DNA of 64,000 nt from Blastococcus saxobsidens (GCF_002938435.1 NZ_POQT01000005.1:62001-126000), one strand, 5' to 3'; counted from the stretch's first letter, positions 1 to 9,292 are shown. Program-made: numbers and translations. The notes: generated from the letters alone by a model not told the origin.

Positions 1-408
1 CTGGCCGCGGTCCCCGAGCTCGTCCTCGCCCGTCCCGACGGCGACGGCGGGTGGGAGCTGTCGGTGGTGCGGTTCGGCCGGCTCGTCTCCGCCGGCTGCA
101 CACCGCGCGGGACGACGGTCCGGAGCGTGCTGGGCACGCTGCTGGCGACCGCCGAGATGCTGCCGAACACCGACGGCACCCCGACCACGTCGGTCGACGA
201 GACCGAGCTCGTGCTGCGGTGGCTGGAGAAGCCCGGCACCCGGTTGGTCCAGCTGACGGGGACACTGGCCAGCCCCGCACCTGGCACCGGCGCCTTCAGC
301 GGGTTCCTCAGCCAGGTGGAGGCCGGCCGCACCGGTCAGGATCCCTTCGCCGACTCCCGCTCGCTGGGCACGCGCGCCCGGCCGGAACGGATAGCATCGC
401 CGGCGTGA
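1..408 (+). CDS. DEDD exonuclease, C-terminal fragment (5' end outside window)
   Basis: The open frame runs in from the left edge and ends at TGA 406-408, giving the last 135 residues. The sequence around the RFGRLVSAG and ETELVLRWLEKPGTRLV stretches resembles the C-terminal part of actinobacterial DEDDh exonucleases (DNA polymerase III epsilon-like, often with a UvrC-like GIY-YIG domain), the Rv2191-type protein that precedes trpD in mycobacteria. The nuclease motifs themselves lie outside the window, so the assignment rests on the C-terminal resemblance and on synteny. The stop overlaps the GTG of the next gene (GTGA), which suggests translational coupling. Confidence 0.6.
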   Translation: MAAVPELVLARPDGDGGWELSVVRFGRLVSAGCTPRGTTVRSVLGTLLATAEMLPNTDGTPTTSVDETELVLRWLEKPGTRLVQLTGTLASPAPGTGAFSGFLSQVEAGRTGQDPFADSRSLGTRARPERIASPA

Positions 409-692
409 TCACCGCCATCGTGATGATCGACGCCGCGACCGACTCGATCGCCGAGGTGGCGCAGGCCGTCGCCGAGCTCGACGGGGTCAGCGAGGTCTAC
501 TCCGTCGCCGGCGAGGCCGATCTGATCGCCATCGTCCGCGTCCGGGAGTTCGAGCAGGTCGCCCAGGTGATCGCCGGACGCATCAACAAGGTGCCGGGGG
601 TGGTCGACACCGACACGCACATCGCCTTCCGCGCCTACTCCCGGCACGACCTCGAGGCGGCGTTCTCGATCGGTTTCGACAGCACCGACTGA
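405..692 (+). CDS. Stand-alone Lrp/AsnC ligand-binding (RAM) domain protein
   Basis: A 95-residue protein starting at GTG 405, whose first bases overlap the upstream stop. It begins ITAIVMIDAATDSIAEVAQAV and continues with a VSEVYSVAGEADLIAIVRV core and a PGVVDTDTHIAFRAYS tail, the typical alpha-beta RAM fold of Lrp/AsnC regulators without the helix-turn-helix half. Such single-domain forms bind small ligands or modify full-length Lrp proteins. The GTG start was chosen because the longer upstream frame is Arg/His-rich shadow sequence. Its end is 12 bp from the convergent trpD. The ligand cannot be told from sequence. Confidence 0.8.
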   Translation: MITAIVMIDAATDSIAEVAQAVAELDGVSEVYSVAGEADLIAIVRVREFEQVAQVIAGRINKVPGVVDTDTHIAFRAYSRHDLEAAFSIGFDSTD

Positions 693-704
693 ACGGCGCG
701 GCCT

Positions 705-1778
705 TCACCCCTGCGTCGCGGACACCTCACGGCTGACCGCGATCCACCGGTCGAGCAGCGCCGCCGCCCGCCCGTCGTCGATCGCCGCCGCGGCGCGCTG
801 CAGCCCCGCCCCGAGCGCGTCGTGCAGCCGCGACGGGCGCGGGTCGAACGCCGCCAGCGCAGCGGCTGCGTTCAGCAGCACGGCATCGCGCACCGGCCCC
901 CGCCCGCCGTCGACCAGCCGGCGGAAGACGTCGGCGTTGGCCCGCGCGTCACCCCCGCGCAGCGCATCGGGCCCGGGGACCTCGAGGCCCAGCGCCGAGG
1001 GGTCCACCCGGTCGGGCTCCACCTCGCCGTCGCGGACGACCCACACCGACGAGGTGGTCGCGGTGGTCAGCTCGTCGAGCCCGTCGTCACCGCGGAACAC
1101 CAGGGCCCGCATGCCCCGGCCGGCGAGCACCTCGGCCATCACCGGGGCCATCCGTGCGTCGGCGCAGCCGATCGCGGCAGCCACCGGGCGTGCCGGGTTG
1201 GTGAGCGGTCCCAGGAAGTTGAACACCGTCGCGATGCGCATCTCCCGTCGCGCGGGCCCGGCATGACGCATGCCCGGGTGGAACACGGGCGCGAAGAAGA
1301 AGCCGATCCCCGCCTCCGTGACGCAGTGCGCCACGCCGTCGGCCGGCAGGTCGATGACGACGCCCAGCGCCTCGAGCACGTCGGCGGCACCGGAGGACGA
1401 CGACGCCGCCCGGCCCCCGTGCTTGGCCACGGGCACACCGGCGGCGGCCGTGACCACCGAGGCCATCGTGGAGATGTTCACGGTGTGGGCGCCGTCGCCG
1501 CCGGTGCCGACGATGTCGACGCAGTCCATGGCCAGCCGGACCGGCGTCGCCTGCTCGAGCATCTCCGCGGCCAGCCCGGCCACCTCCGCGGCCGACTCGC
1601 CCTTGGCGCGCAGCGCGACGGCGAAGGCCGCCACCTGGACGGGAGTCGCCTCCCCGGTCATGACCTCGCGCATCGCCCAGCGGGCGTCGTCGCCGCCCAG
1701 GTCCTCCCGGGCCAGCAGGCGGTTGAGCACCACGGGCCAGGTGGGCGCACCGGTGGAGGTGGCGGCCACCGGCGTCAT
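705..1778 (-). CDS. trpD: Anthranilate phosphoribosyltransferase
   Basis: This 357-residue enzyme transfers the phosphoribosyl group of PRPP to anthranilate, the second step of tryptophan synthesis. The PRPP-binding GTGGD motif ([18 protein letters not shown]), the [12 protein letters not shown] segment (family KHGNR) and the [12 protein letters not shown] motif are all present in order, and the length matches the family. The ATG at 1778 was chosen because it overlaps the stop of the upstream gene (ATGA); the open frame extends further but as an Arg-rich shadow. It is isolated from other trp genes, as in many actinobacteria, and sits beside the respiratory cluster as in Mycobacterium. Confidence 0.96.
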   Translation of the reverse strand: MTPVAATSTGAPTWPVVLNRLLAREDLGGDDARWAMREVMTGEATPVQVAAFAVALRAKGESAAEVAGLAAEMLEQATPVRLAMDCVDIVGTGGDGAHTVNISTMASVVTAAAGVPVAKHGGRAASSSSGAADVLEALGVVIDLPADGVAHCVTEAGIGFFFAPVFHPGMRHAGPARREMRIATVFNFLGPLTNPARPVAAAIGCADARMAPVMAEVLAGRGMRALVFRGDDGLDELTTATTSSVWVVRDGEVEPDRVDPSALGLEVPGPDALRGGDARANADVFRRLVDGGRGPVRDAVLLNAAAALAAFDPRPSRLHDALGAGLQRAAAAIDDGRAAALLDRWIAVSREVSATQG

Positions 1779-2203
1779 GGGCGCACGACCGGACGCCGGA
1801 CGTGGTCGCGCAGCAGGTCGGCGACGACCTTCGGGGCGACGAGCGGGTCGACCGGGAAGGGCAGCGTGGCCTCGGCCCGTGACCAGTGCGCCAGCCAGCG
1901 GTCGGGCTGGCGGGCGATCAGGAGGCAGACGGCCGGGCGGTCGGCGACCTCGACCTCGAGCTGGCGGGTCAGCGCCATCCCACCGGTCGGCTGCGCCTCG
2001 CCGTCGAGGATGCAGAGGTCGACGCCCCCGGCGTCGACCGCGGACACGACCTCGTCGGCCGTGGCGCACTCCACCCAGGTGAGCGGACCCACGTCCGCGG
2101 CGGGTCGCCGGCCGACCGCGGTGCGGACGGCGTCGCGCACCTCCGGGCGGTGGCTGTAGAGCAGCACGGTGGCCGGTGCGGTGGACGTCTCGGCAGCGCT
2201 CAC
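1775..2203 (-). CDS. Single-domain response-regulator (receiver-like) protein
   Basis: A 142-residue protein with an N-terminal strand [16 protein letters not shown], a central [14 protein letters not shown] segment whose Asp is placed like a receiver phospho-acceptor, and a C-terminal [15 protein letters not shown] that may carry the conserved Lys. No output domain follows, so it is a lone receiver or pseudo-receiver. It starts at GTG 2203, with a TAGTCT box 7 nt upstream (plus-strand 2211-2216) as expected for a leaderless transcript, and its stop overlaps trpD by ATGA. It is divergent from ctaE. The function is unknown; no cognate histidine kinase is nearby. Confidence 0.65.
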   Translation of the reverse strand: MSAAETSTAPATVLLYSHRPEVRDAVRTAVGRRPAADVGPLTWVECATADEVVSAVDAGGVDLCILDGEAQPTGGMALTRQLEVEVADRPAVCLLIARQPDRWLAHWSRAEATLPFPVDPLVAPKVVADLLRDHVRRPVVRP

Positions 2204-2210
2204 GCGGCCG

Positions 2211-2216
2211 AGACTA
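2211..2216 (-). promoter_or_regulatory. -10 box of a leaderless promoter for the receiver-trpD pair
   Basis: TAGTCT on the minus strand ends 7 nt before the GTG at 2203, so transcription would begin at the start codon or within a base of it. No ribosome-binding site is visible there, which agrees with leaderless translation. Confidence 0.55.
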
Positions 2217-2324
2217 GTGCCCGGGCGCTTCTTCGCAGGCCAACACCTGCGAGTCGGTATCGAGCTGATCACATCGGCGCCACGCCGTCACCACCCGCGG
2301 TCGTGACGAGGGCCCGCCGATGCC

Positions 2325-2951
2325 ATGATGAGCCTCGTGACAACGGCTCCCGTGGCGAGCAGCACCTTCGACCCTTCGCGGGTGCACTCCCTGACCCGAC
2401 CGAACATGGTCAGCGTCGGCACGATCATCTGGCTCTCCAGCGAGCTGATGTTCTTCGCCGGCCTGTTCGCCATGTATTTCACAGCGCGAGCCCGGGCCAC
2501 CGATGGGTGGCCGCCGGAGCCGACCGAGCTGAACCTGCCCTACGCCACCGTCTTCACGGTCATCCTGGTGCTCTCCTCGGTGACCTGCCAGTTCGGTGTC
2601 TTCGCGGCGGAGAACGGCAACGTCTTCGGCCTCCGGCGCTGGTTCACCATCACCTTCGTGATGGGCCTGGTCTTCGTGCTGGCCCAGGCGAACGAGTACC
2701 GGGTCCTGGTCGTGGACCACGGCACGACGATCTCGTCATCGACGTACGGCTCGGTCTTCTACATCACGACCGGCTTCCACGCGCTGCACGTGATCGGCGG
2801 GCTCGTAGCCTTCGTCTACGTGCTCATCAGATCGACGATGGGCCGTTTCACGCCGGCACAGGCGACCTCGGCCATCGTGGTCTCCTACTACTGGCACTTC
2901 GTCGACGTCGTGTGGGTCGGGCTCTTCGCCACGATCTACCTGATCCGCTAG
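2325..2951 (+). CDS. ctaE: Cytochrome c oxidase subunit III
   Basis: A 208-residue membrane protein with about five transmembrane helices, including [20 protein letters not shown], and the [16 protein letters not shown] and [19 protein letters not shown] helices typical of heme-copper oxidase subunit III. It belongs to the aa3 oxidase that takes electrons from the bc1 complex encoded just downstream. The start is uncertain between ATG 2325, ATG 2328 and GTG 2337; 2325 was taken because a GAGG lies about 13 nt upstream. It heads the ctaE-qcrC-qcrA-qcrB operon, 7 bp before qcrC. Confidence 0.95.
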   Translation: MMSLVTTAPVASSTFDPSRVHSLTRPNMVSVGTIIWLSSELMFFAGLFAMYFTARARATDGWPPEPTELNLPYATVFTVILVLSSVTCQFGVFAAENGNVFGLRRWFTITFVMGLVFVLAQANEYRVLVVDHGTTISSSTYGSVFYITTGFHALHVIGGLVAFVYVLIRSTMGRFTPAQATSAIVVSYYWHFVDVVWVGLFATIYLIR

Positions 2952-2958
2952 GGAACCG

Positions 2959-3801
2959 GTGTCCACCACGAACCCGCACTCCGACGCCCTGCCCGCCGAC
3001 GCCGGGACCCCGGGTGACCGGGCCCGCGCGCGCCGCCGCTCCAAGCAGCGCCGCCGCGTCGCCAACGTCGCCGGCCTCATGGCCTCCCTGGTGCTGACCG
3101 GCGCCCTGTACTCGGTCTTCGCACCGGCGCAGGCGGCCGACGACACCACGACGGAGTCCGCCGCCGAGGCCGCCGGGCGGGAGCTGTACGAGAACAGCTG
3201 CATCACCTGCCACGGCTCCAACCTCGAGGGCGAGCCCAACCGTGGGCCCTCGCTGATCGGCGTCGGCGAGGCAGCCGTCTACTTCCAGGTGCACACCGGC
3301 CGCATGCCGCTCGTGCGCCAGGAGGCAGACGCCCCCGACAAGCCGGCCGTGTTCTCCGACCAGGAGATCGACCAGCTGATGGCCTACATCCAGGCCAACG
3401 GTGGCGGCCCCACGCTGCCCTCGGGCAACCTGCGCGACGGCGACCTCGCCCAGGGTGGCGAGCTGTTCCGCCTGAACTGCGCCTCGTGCCACAACTTCGT
3501 CGGCGAGGGCGGCGCCCTGTCCTCCGGCAAGGCGGCCCCCAGCCTCGCGGACTCCAACGACCTCGAGATCTACACGGCGATGCTGTCCGGGCCGGAGAAC
3601 ATGCCGGTCTTCGGCGACAACCAGCTGACCCCCGAGGAGAAGCGCTCCATCATCAACTACATCCAGACGATCCAGCAGCAGGCGGACCCGGGCGGCGCGG
3701 GCGTCGGCCGCATCGGTCCGGTCGCCGAGGGCCTGGTCATCTGGGTCGTCGGTGTCGGCGTGCTGATGTTCGGCATCTTCTGGATGGGGAGCAAGGCGTG
3801 A
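2959..3801 (+). CDS. qcrC: Cytochrome bc1 complex diheme cytochrome c subunit
   Basis: A 280-residue membrane-anchored diheme cytochrome c that replaces cytochrome c1 and a mobile cytochrome c in actinobacteria and passes electrons directly to the aa3 oxidase. Two heme-binding motifs are visible: CITCH at residues 81-85 and CASCH at 174-178. A hydrophobic segment near residues 35-60 forms an N-terminal anchor or signal, and a C-terminal helix near 255-275 ends in a short basic tail. The GTG start follows an AGGGA sequence. It lies between ctaE and qcrA in the operon. Confidence 0.96.
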   Translation: MSTTNPHSDALPADAGTPGDRARARRRSKQRRRVANVAGLMASLVLTGALYSVFAPAQAADDTTTESAAEAAGRELYENSCITCHGSNLEGEPNRGPSLIGVGEAAVYFQVHTGRMPLVRQEADAPDKPAVFSDQEIDQLMAYIQANGGGPTLPSGNLRDGDLAQGGELFRLNCASCHNFVGEGGALSSGKAAPSLADSNDLEIYTAMLSGPENMPVFGDNQLTPEEKRSIINYIQTIQQQADPGGAGVGRIGPVAEGLVIWVVGVGVLMFGIFWMGSKA

Positions 3802-3878
3802 GCGAGCTGTCCCGCTCCCAGGTCACCACGGCTGCCGTGCGATCGCTGTTCCCGATCGCCGGCGAGGAGGAAGCGTGA
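3798..3878 (+). CDS. Possible 26-residue peptide linking qcrC and qcrA
   Basis: A small frame starts at GTG 3798, overlapping the qcrC stop (GTGA), and ends at TGA 3876-3878, overlapping the qcrA GTG (GTGA). A good ribosome-binding sequence, GGGGAG, lies about 9 nt before the start. The peptide begins VSELSRSQVTTAAV and ends IAGEEEA, with no membrane segment. It fills the whole gap between the two genes. It may serve only to keep ribosomes moving from qcrC into qcrA, or it may be a real small protein; sequence alone does not decide. Confidence 0.4.
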   Translation: MSELSRSQVTTAAVRSLFPIAGEEEA

Positions 3879-4987
3879 GCACGCGCGACTCGCACCCCGG
3901 TTCCACCGGCGGTGCGGACACCCCGGGACCGCTGCACGGCGGCCCGGACGAGGACTACACCCCTGAGCAGCTCGCGGCCATGAGCCGCGAGGAGCTCGAC
4001 ATCCTGGGCGCCCGCTACGACGGCGTCGAGATCCTCCACGTCGACCCGGGCCCGGAGCCGGGGTCGCGGCTGGAGAAGCGTGCCGTCCGCCAGGTCGGCT
4101 GGACCTTCGCCGCAGCCGGTCTGTCCGCGTTCCTCTTCCTGGTCGTCTACGCCGGCTCCGGCTGGTTCCTGCCGGAGTGGAACTGGGCCCGCGAGGGGAC
4201 GACCTGGAGTGCGATGTTCAACCCGCTCCTCGGTCTCTTCATGGGTCTGTCCCTCACGCTGGCCGGTGTCGGGCTCGTGCTCTACACGAAGAAGCTGCTG
4301 CCGCACGAGACCGCGGTGCAGGACAAGCACGACGGGTCACACTTCGACCGCGTCACCACCGGGGCGACCCTGGTGGGTGGCCTGCACAACAGCGGCCTGG
4401 CCCGGCGCAAGCTGATCACCCGCTCCCTCGGCTTCATGGGCGCCGGCGTGGGCCTCATGCTGATCGCCCCGCTCGGCGGTCTGATCAAGAACCCCAACAC
4501 CGGTAACCCGTTGGGGCGCACCAACTGGGCCGAGGGCGTCCGTCTCGTCCGCGACGACGGCAGCCCGATCCGTCCCGGCGACCAGGAGCCCGGGTCCCTG
4601 GAGACGGTGTTCCCGGCCGTGGCCGGGGGCAACCTGCAGCCCGACGCGGCGACGATGCTCATCCGCCTGCGCCCGGAGCAGCTCGCCGCCGACCGCCCCA
4701 AGCCGGGGCAGGAGGACTACGGCTACGGCGACTACGTGGCGTACTCCAAGATCTGCACGCACGCCGGTTGCCCGGTGTCGCTGTACGAGCAGGAGACGAG
4801 CCGCATCCTCTGCCCGTGCCACCAGTCGCAGTTCGACGTGACCCAGGGCGCGAAGCCGGTCTTCGGTCCGGCCACCCGCTCGCTGCCGCAGCTGCCCATC
4901 ACTGTCGACGACGAGGGCTACTTCGTGGCGCGCAGCGACTACCCTGAGGCCACAGGCCCCACGTACTGGAACCGGGAGCGCATCTGA
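3875..4987 (+). CDS. qcrA: Ubiquinol-cytochrome c reductase Rieske iron-sulfur subunit
   Basis: A 370-residue Rieske protein of the actinobacterial type, with a long N-terminal region and three transmembrane helices (about residues 72-95, 112-135 and 185-208) before the soluble domain. The cluster-binding boxes are CTHAGC at residues 294-299 and CPCH at 313-316. It moves electrons from menaquinol to QcrC. The GTG at 3875 follows a strong GAGGAGGA site and overlaps the stop of the 26-residue frame; the end overlaps qcrB (TGATG). Confidence 0.97.
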   Translation: MSTRDSHPGSTGGADTPGPLHGGPDEDYTPEQLAAMSREELDILGARYDGVEILHVDPGPEPGSRLEKRAVRQVGWTFAAAGLSAFLFLVVYAGSGWFLPEWNWAREGTTWSAMFNPLLGLFMGLSLTLAGVGLVLYTKKLLPHETAVQDKHDGSHFDRVTTGATLVGGLHNSGLARRKLITRSLGFMGAGVGLMLIAPLGGLIKNPNTGNPLGRTNWAEGVRLVRDDGSPIRPGDQEPGSLETVFPAVAGGNLQPDAATMLIRLRPEQLAADRPKPGQEDYGYGDYVAYSKICTHAGCPVSLYEQETSRILCPCHQSQFDVTQGAKPVFGPATRSLPQLPITVDDEGYFVARSDYPEATGPTYWNRERI

Positions 4988-6669
4988 TGGCAGCTACCGC
5001 CACGACGCCGGGTGCGCCGACGTCACGGCTCGGCAAGGCCGCGACGGAGTTCGACGACCGGCTCATCGTCGCCGGCCCCGTCCGGCGCACGCTCAACAAG
5101 GTCTTCCCCGACCACTGGTCGTTCCTCCTCGGGGAGATCGCGCTCTACGCCTTCCTCATCGCCCTGCTCTCGGGCACGTACCTGACCTTCTTCTTCGACG
5201 CGTCGATGGTCGAGGTCGAGTACGAAGGCGAGTACGACCCCCTGCGGGGCACCGAGATGTCGGCGGCCTACGCCTCGGCGCTGGACCTGTCGTTCGACGT
5301 GCGCGGCGGCCTCTTCATGCGCCAGATGCACCACTGGGCGGCACTGTTGTTCGTCGCCGCGATCGTCGTGCACCTGGTGCGCATCTTCTTCACCGGCGCC
5401 TTCCGGCGTCCGCGGGAGAGCAACTGGCTCATCGGTGTCGTGATGCTGGTGCTGTCGCTGCTCATGGGCGTCACCGGCTACACCCTCCCCGACGACCTGC
5501 TCTCGGGCACCGGGCTCCGCATCATCAGCGCGATCCTGCTCTCCATCCCGGTGATCGGGACGTGGGCGCACTTCGCGGTCTTCAACGGCGACTTCGTCGG
5601 CACGGAGATCATCGGGCGGTTCTACATCGCCCACGTGCTGATCTTCCCGGCGATCCTGCTGGCGCTCATCGCGGTGCACCTGCTGATCCTGGTCAAGCAG
5701 AAGCACACCCAGTTCCCCGGTCCCGGTCGCACCGAGCACAACGTGGTCGGCAACCGCCTCTTCCCGACGTTCGCCGGGAAGGCCACCGGGCTGCTGCTGG
5801 TCGTGTTCGGCGTCATCGCCGGCCTGGCCGGCCTGGTCCAGATCAACCCGATCTGGCTCTGGGGTCCGTACAACCCGGCGCAGGTCTCCGCGGCCTCGCA
5901 GCCGGACTGGTACATCGGCTTCCTCGACGGGTCGACCCGCATCTTCCCCGCCTGGGACATCAACCTCCCCGGCGACTACACGATCCCGGCGCTGTTCTGG
6001 CCCACGGTCGTGGTGGCCGGTGCGATGTTCACGGTGCTCGCGCTGTACCCGATGATCGAGCGCAAGCTCACCGGCGACACCGCCTCGCACCACCTGCTGC
6101 AGCGCCCGCGTGACGTCCCCGTGCGCACCTCGCTCGGCATGATGGCGCTGACGTTCTACTTCTGGCTGATGGTGGCCGGCGGCAACGACGTCATCGCGGA
6201 CAAGTTCGACATCAGCCTGAACGCGATGACCTGGGTCGGCCGGATCGGCGTGATCGTGCTCCCGCCGATCGTCTACGTGATCACCTACCGCATCTGCCTC
6301 GGCCTGCAGCAGCACGATCGCGAGGTCCTCGAGCACGGCATCGAGACCGGCATCATCCGCCGGCTGCCGAGCGGCGAGTTCATCGAGGTGCACCAGCCGC
6401 TGGGCCCGGTCGACGAGCACGGCCACGGCCAGCTCGCCTACGGCGGCGCTCCGGTGCCCAAGAAGATGAACCAGGTGGGTGGTGCCCGCCGGGCCATCCG
6501 GGGCTTCTTCACCCCGATCGAGCAGCCGTCCGCGGTCGAGCTCGAGCAGCAGGGTGAGGGCCGTGGGCTCTCGGCCGCCGAGGGCTCGCGTGAGCTCACC
6601 AGCTCGGGTCGTCCCTCCGACGGTGGCCGTCCCTCCGACGGTGGCCGCCCGCAGGACACGCGCGACTGA
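4987..6669 (+). CDS. qcrB: Cytochrome bc1 complex cytochrome b subunit
   Basis: A 560-residue cytochrome b with paired heme-ligand histidines in the [20 protein letters not shown] helix and in the [13 protein letters not shown] to [11 protein letters not shown] region, and a PDWY quinone-site motif (usual PEWY). It is fused to the C-terminal helices in the actinobacterial manner. The ATG overlaps the qcrA stop. The C-terminal tail (about residues 542-558) contains a short tandem repeat, GRPSDG twice then GRPQD, built from a 15-bp DNA repeat near 6606-6650. It ends the operon before a strong terminator. Confidence 0.97.
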   Translation: MAATATTPGAPTSRLGKAATEFDDRLIVAGPVRRTLNKVFPDHWSFLLGEIALYAFLIALLSGTYLTFFFDASMVEVEYEGEYDPLRGTEMSAAYASALDLSFDVRGGLFMRQMHHWAALLFVAAIVVHLVRIFFTGAFRRPRESNWLIGVVMLVLSLLMGVTGYTLPDDLLSGTGLRIISAILLSIPVIGTWAHFAVFNGDFVGTEIIGRFYIAHVLIFPAILLALIAVHLLILVKQKHTQFPGPGRTEHNVVGNRLFPTFAGKATGLLLVVFGVIAGLAGLVQINPIWLWGPYNPAQVSAASQPDWYIGFLDGSTRIFPAWDINLPGDYTIPALFWPTVVVAGAMFTVLALYPMIERKLTGDTASHHLLQRPRDVPVRTSLGMMALTFYFWLMVAGGNDVIADKFDISLNAMTWVGRIGVIVLPPIVYVITYRICLGLQQHDREVLEHGIETGIIRRLPSGEFIEVHQPLGPVDEHGHGQLAYGGAPVPKKMNQVGGARRAIRGFFTPIEQPSAVELEQQGEGRGLSAAEGSRELTSSGRPSDGGRPSDGGRPQDTRD

Positions 6670-6686
6670 TCACCCGTAGTGCAGAT

Positions 6687-6714
6687 GGGCCCCGGTGGAC
6701 ATCCACCGGGGCCC
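6687..6714 (+). terminator. Terminator after qcrB
   Basis: Inverted repeat with arms GGGCCCCGGTGGA and TCCACCGGGGCCC, a loop of only a few bases, then TTCTGCTT. It lies 18 nt after the qcrB stop. Confidence 0.8.
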
Positions 6715-7240
6715 TTCTGCTTCGCCGGAGCGCCGGACACGCCGTGGCACTCGCCCGTGCACATCGCACCCGTGCTGAGCCGCTCGGGGGATCGGCACGC
6801 CCGCTCCGTGACCGCCCGGATCGGCTTGGGCGGCCCTTCCGTCGGGGCGCGCGGGCGAGGCAGACGGCCGCCCCGGCCGCCTCAGGAGAGGAAGAGGAGG
6901 GCGGCCGTGCGCGGGTCGATCGGCGACGTCGACCAGGGGCCCACGCCGCCTCGCGGCGGGGGTCCACGCCGCCTGGCGGGCCGGCCAGCTCCTGGGGCAC
7001 GTGCCCTGGCATCCCCCGGGCCAGGCCAGGCCGACGTGCCACCGCCTGCGTGATCCGAGGGTCGACGCCCCTGCCCGGCCTCTGCGGCCTCCCCCCACAG
7101 CCGGCCCGTTCTTCGGTGCCCGCACACGGGCCCTCAGGGCCCTCCGCGGCCTGCCTGCTGGGGGCCTGACCCCGTGGCGCGAATCCCGCGCCACGGGGGT
7201 CTCGTGACAACGCCCGGCGGATCCAGCCGCAGACGACGAC
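6715..7240. other. Gap between qcrB and ctaF with no recognised gene
   Basis: About 525 bp between convergent genes. Frames across it are Arg/Pro/Gly-rich shadows with no family resemblance, and no conserved pattern of RNase P, tmRNA or SRP RNA was seen. It holds a GGGCCCTCAGGGCCCT palindrome near 7128-7143 and a strong hairpin at 7169-7200 (arms ACCCCGTGGCGCG and CGCGCCACGGGGGT). In mycobacteria this position holds Rv2197c and mmpS3, which are absent here. Confidence 0.5.
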
Positions 7241-7271
7241 GGGCCCCTCCCGCGGGTGGCGGAAGGGGCCC
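7241..7271 (-). terminator. Terminator after ctaF
   Basis: Near-perfect hairpin with arms GGGCCCCTCCCGC and GCGGAAGGGGCCC, located 20 nt beyond the ctaF stop in the direction of its transcription. Confidence 0.65.
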
Positions 7272-7290
7272 GGTGGTCGGTGCGTGCGGT

Positions 7291-7695
7291 TCAGCTCTGG
7301 ACGGCGTTCTGCCCCACGTAGAACTCGAAGAGCAGCCCGCCCACGGTGATCAGGAGCGCGGCCCCGGCGATGAGCATGAGCCAGAAGTAGAAGAACGCCA
7401 GGGCCAGACCCATCAGCGCGGCGGACAGCGCCAGCCCGAAGGGCCAGTAGCTGGCCGGCGGGAAGAAGCCGAGCTCCCCGGCACCCTCGGCGATGTCGGC
7501 GTCCTTGCGGTCCTCGGGTCGGGCGTCGATGCGCCGCGACACGAACCAGAAGAACCCACCGATGAGGCCGGTCAGACCACCGGAGAGAGCCAGCGCCGTC
7601 GTGCCGATGGGCTCACGGCTCCAGAGGCCGTAGACGATCGCTGCCACGATGCAGAACACCGTGATCAGGTTGAAGATCAGCGCCTCGACCTTCAC
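7291..7695 (-). CDS. ctaF: Cytochrome c oxidase subunit IV (actinobacterial)
   Basis: A 134-residue protein with four transmembrane helices; the first starts MKVEALIFNLITVFCIVAAIVYGLW and the second includes GGLTGLIGGFFWFV. Length and pattern match the actinobacterial subunit IV of the aa3 oxidase (Rv2199c type). It starts at GTG 7695 with a GAGGAGG site upstream and lies 45 bp downstream of ctaC, so the two are probably one operon convergent to qcrB. Confidence 0.92.
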   Translation of the reverse strand: MKVEALIFNLITVFCIVAAIVYGLWSREPIGTTALALSGGLTGLIGGFFWFVSRRIDARPEDRKDADIAEGAGELGFFPPASYWPFGLALSAALMGLALAFFYFWLMLIAGAALLITVGGLLFEFYVGQNAVQS

Positions 7696-7740
7696 GGCCG
7701 TGCCTCCTCGTGCGTCTTTCGGGTGCGGGGAACCGACACG

Positions 7741-8628
7741 TCAGTCACCGGCGGACTGCTGCTGGTCGACGGTCTTGGTCTGTGCCAGGTCCAGCGGGGT
7801 GGTCGTGCCGGCGTCGCCGGGCTGACCGATGGATTCCAGCGCCTCGTAGGTGTCCAGGCCGGACTCGCGCGCCTCCAGGTAGGCGTCGTAGTCCTCGGGC
7901 GACACCGAGCGGACCTCGAAGTTCATGTACGCGTGGTAGGTGCCGCACAGCTCGGCGCAGCGGCCGACGTAGGCACCCTCCTCGCGGACGGTCACCTCGA
8001 AGACGTTGTCCCGGCCGTTCTCGTTGCCCGGGATGACGTCGAGCTTGAAGAGGAACTCCGGGACCCAGAACGAGTGGATGACGTCGGCGGAGGCGAGCTC
8101 GAAGCGGATGGTGCGGTCGGTCGGGAGCACGAGGATCGGGATCTGCGTGCTGGTGCCGACCGTGCTCACCGGGTTGCCGTCCTCGCCCTGCGTGTCGGGG
8201 TAGACGAACTCCCAGTTCCACTTGAACGCGTTGACCGCGATCGTCTCGTCCGGGTTCTCGCTGCGCTCCATCACGCGGTTCTGCGTCACCACGGTGAAGA
8301 AGAACAGGCCGGCGATGATGATGAACGGGATGACCGTGAGGACGATCTCCAGCGGCAGGTTGTACGCCGTCTGGCGAGGGAGCTCGTCGCCCCGCTTCCG
8401 GTACCGCAGCACCGCGTAGCCGATCAGGCCCCAGACGATGAAGCCGACGATCAGGGCGGCGATGACCGACCCCGTCCACAGCTCACGCATCTCGGTGGCC
8501 TCTTCGGTGATCCCCTCGGGCCAGCCGAACCGCCAGAACTCGTTGTTGGGCATCTCGCATCCGGTGAGGGTCAGCACCCCCAGGAGACCGAGCGCGGCCA
8601 GCCGCGCGAGCCTGCTGCCTCGAGCCAC
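7741..8628 (-). CDS. ctaC: Cytochrome c oxidase subunit II
   Basis: A 295-residue lipoprotein-type subunit II. The N-terminus is a signal peptide ending in the lipobox LTGC, followed by two transmembrane helices and a cupredoxin domain. The CuA site is visible as the His of ADVIHSFWVPEF and the C-x3-C-x3-H-x2-M motif CAELCGTYHAYM. It receives electrons from QcrC. GTG 8628 was chosen because GAGGAGG lies about 11 nt upstream and the signal peptide begins there; upstream frame sequence is a shadow. Confidence 0.96.
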   Translation of the reverse strand: MARGSRLARLAALGLLGVLTLTGCEMPNNEFWRFGWPEGITEEATEMRELWTGSVIAALIVGFIVWGLIGYAVLRYRKRGDELPRQTAYNLPLEIVLTVIPFIIIAGLFFFTVVTQNRVMERSENPDETIAVNAFKWNWEFVYPDTQGEDGNPVSTVGTSTQIPILVLPTDRTIRFELASADVIHSFWVPEFLFKLDVIPGNENGRDNVFEVTVREEGAYVGRCAELCGTYHAYMNFEVRSVSPEDYDAYLEARESGLDTYEALESIGQPGDAGTTTPLDLAQTKTVDQQQSAGD

Positions 8629-8732
8629 TGCTCGCTGCCTCCTCGTCCTCCGCCCGGTCCCGGGCGGTCCTTCCAGCGGGTCCTCCACCGGTCTTCGGCG
8701 GAGTCGATCCACGCCGATCACAGTGTGGGCCG

Positions 8733-8738
8733 AGACTA
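8733..8738 (-). promoter_or_regulatory. Candidate -10 box for ctaC-ctaF
   Basis: TAGTCT on the minus strand about 105 nt before the ctaC start, giving a 5' leader near 100 nt. No clear -35 was seen. Confidence 0.35.
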
Positions 8739-8910
8739 GCCGACCCGCCTCCGGTGCCGACCACCGGAGATGGCCACCGGCGGGTCGCGGGGACCCGGGC
8801 AGCCTCGCACGTCCGGGCGCCGGCGGTCCCGCGGCGGATCGGCGCCGGGCTCCGGCGCACTCCCCCTCCGTGCTGCCCCCGAGCCCGTCCGGCCGCCGCG
8901 GCGCGACGGT

Positions 8911-8916
8911 TAGAGT
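8911..8916 (+). promoter_or_regulatory. -10 box of a leaderless promoter
   Basis: TAGAGT is followed by exactly 7 nt and then the GTG at 8924. Confidence 0.5.
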
Positions 8917-8923
8917 CGAGGGC

Positions 8924-9292
8924 GTGTACACCCGGCTGCTGACCCCGAAGTGGGTGCTCCTGCACCTGCTCGTGGCCGCCTTGTTCGTCGCGACGTTCTT
9001 CCTCGGCTACTGGCAGCTCAGCAAGGCAGAGGCCGGCGGCGGGGCGGTCAACTGGAGCTACGCGATGCAGTGGCCCCTCTACGGGTTCATGGGGCTGTGG
9101 TTCTACCTGCGCATGGTGCGCGACGAGCTGCGCCGCGACCCCGACGAGGGGGCGCCCACCAACGCCGTCGTCCTCTACCAGCGGCCGCGCATCGACACCT
9201 CCGGCGACCCGGAGCTGGCCGCCTACAACGCCTACCTCGCCGAGCTCAACGAGCGGGCGCTCGGCCAGCGGAGCGCCGGCAATGGCCGCTGA
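8924..9292 (+). CDS. Small membrane protein with SURF1-like N-terminus
   Basis: A 122-residue protein. The opening YTRLLTPKWVLLHLLVAALF and the FFLGYWQLSKAE turn resemble the first helix of SURF1 oxidase-assembly proteins, but the periplasmic SURF1 domain is missing. A second helix (MQWPLYGFMGLWFYLRM) follows, then a soluble Asp/Tyr-rich tail. Similar short actinobacterial proteins are often labelled hypothetical or glucitol-operon regulator; neither is supported here. GTG 8924 was chosen for its leaderless TAGAGT box. The neighbourhood (ctaC divergent, DUF3817 downstream) hints at oxidase biogenesis, which is inference. Confidence 0.6.
   Translation: MYTRLLTPKWVLLHLLVAALFVATFFLGYWQLSKAEAGGGAVNWSYAMQWPLYGFMGLWFYLRMVRDELRRDPDEGAPTNAVVLYQRPRIDTSGDPELAAYNAYLAELNERALGQRSAGNGR

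Noticed and set aside
6596-7210. 204-codon frame in the qcrB-ctaF gap
   Set aside because: Starts in the gap, runs into qcrB in antisense, and is Arg/Gly/Pro-rich with no recognisable domain or ribosome site.
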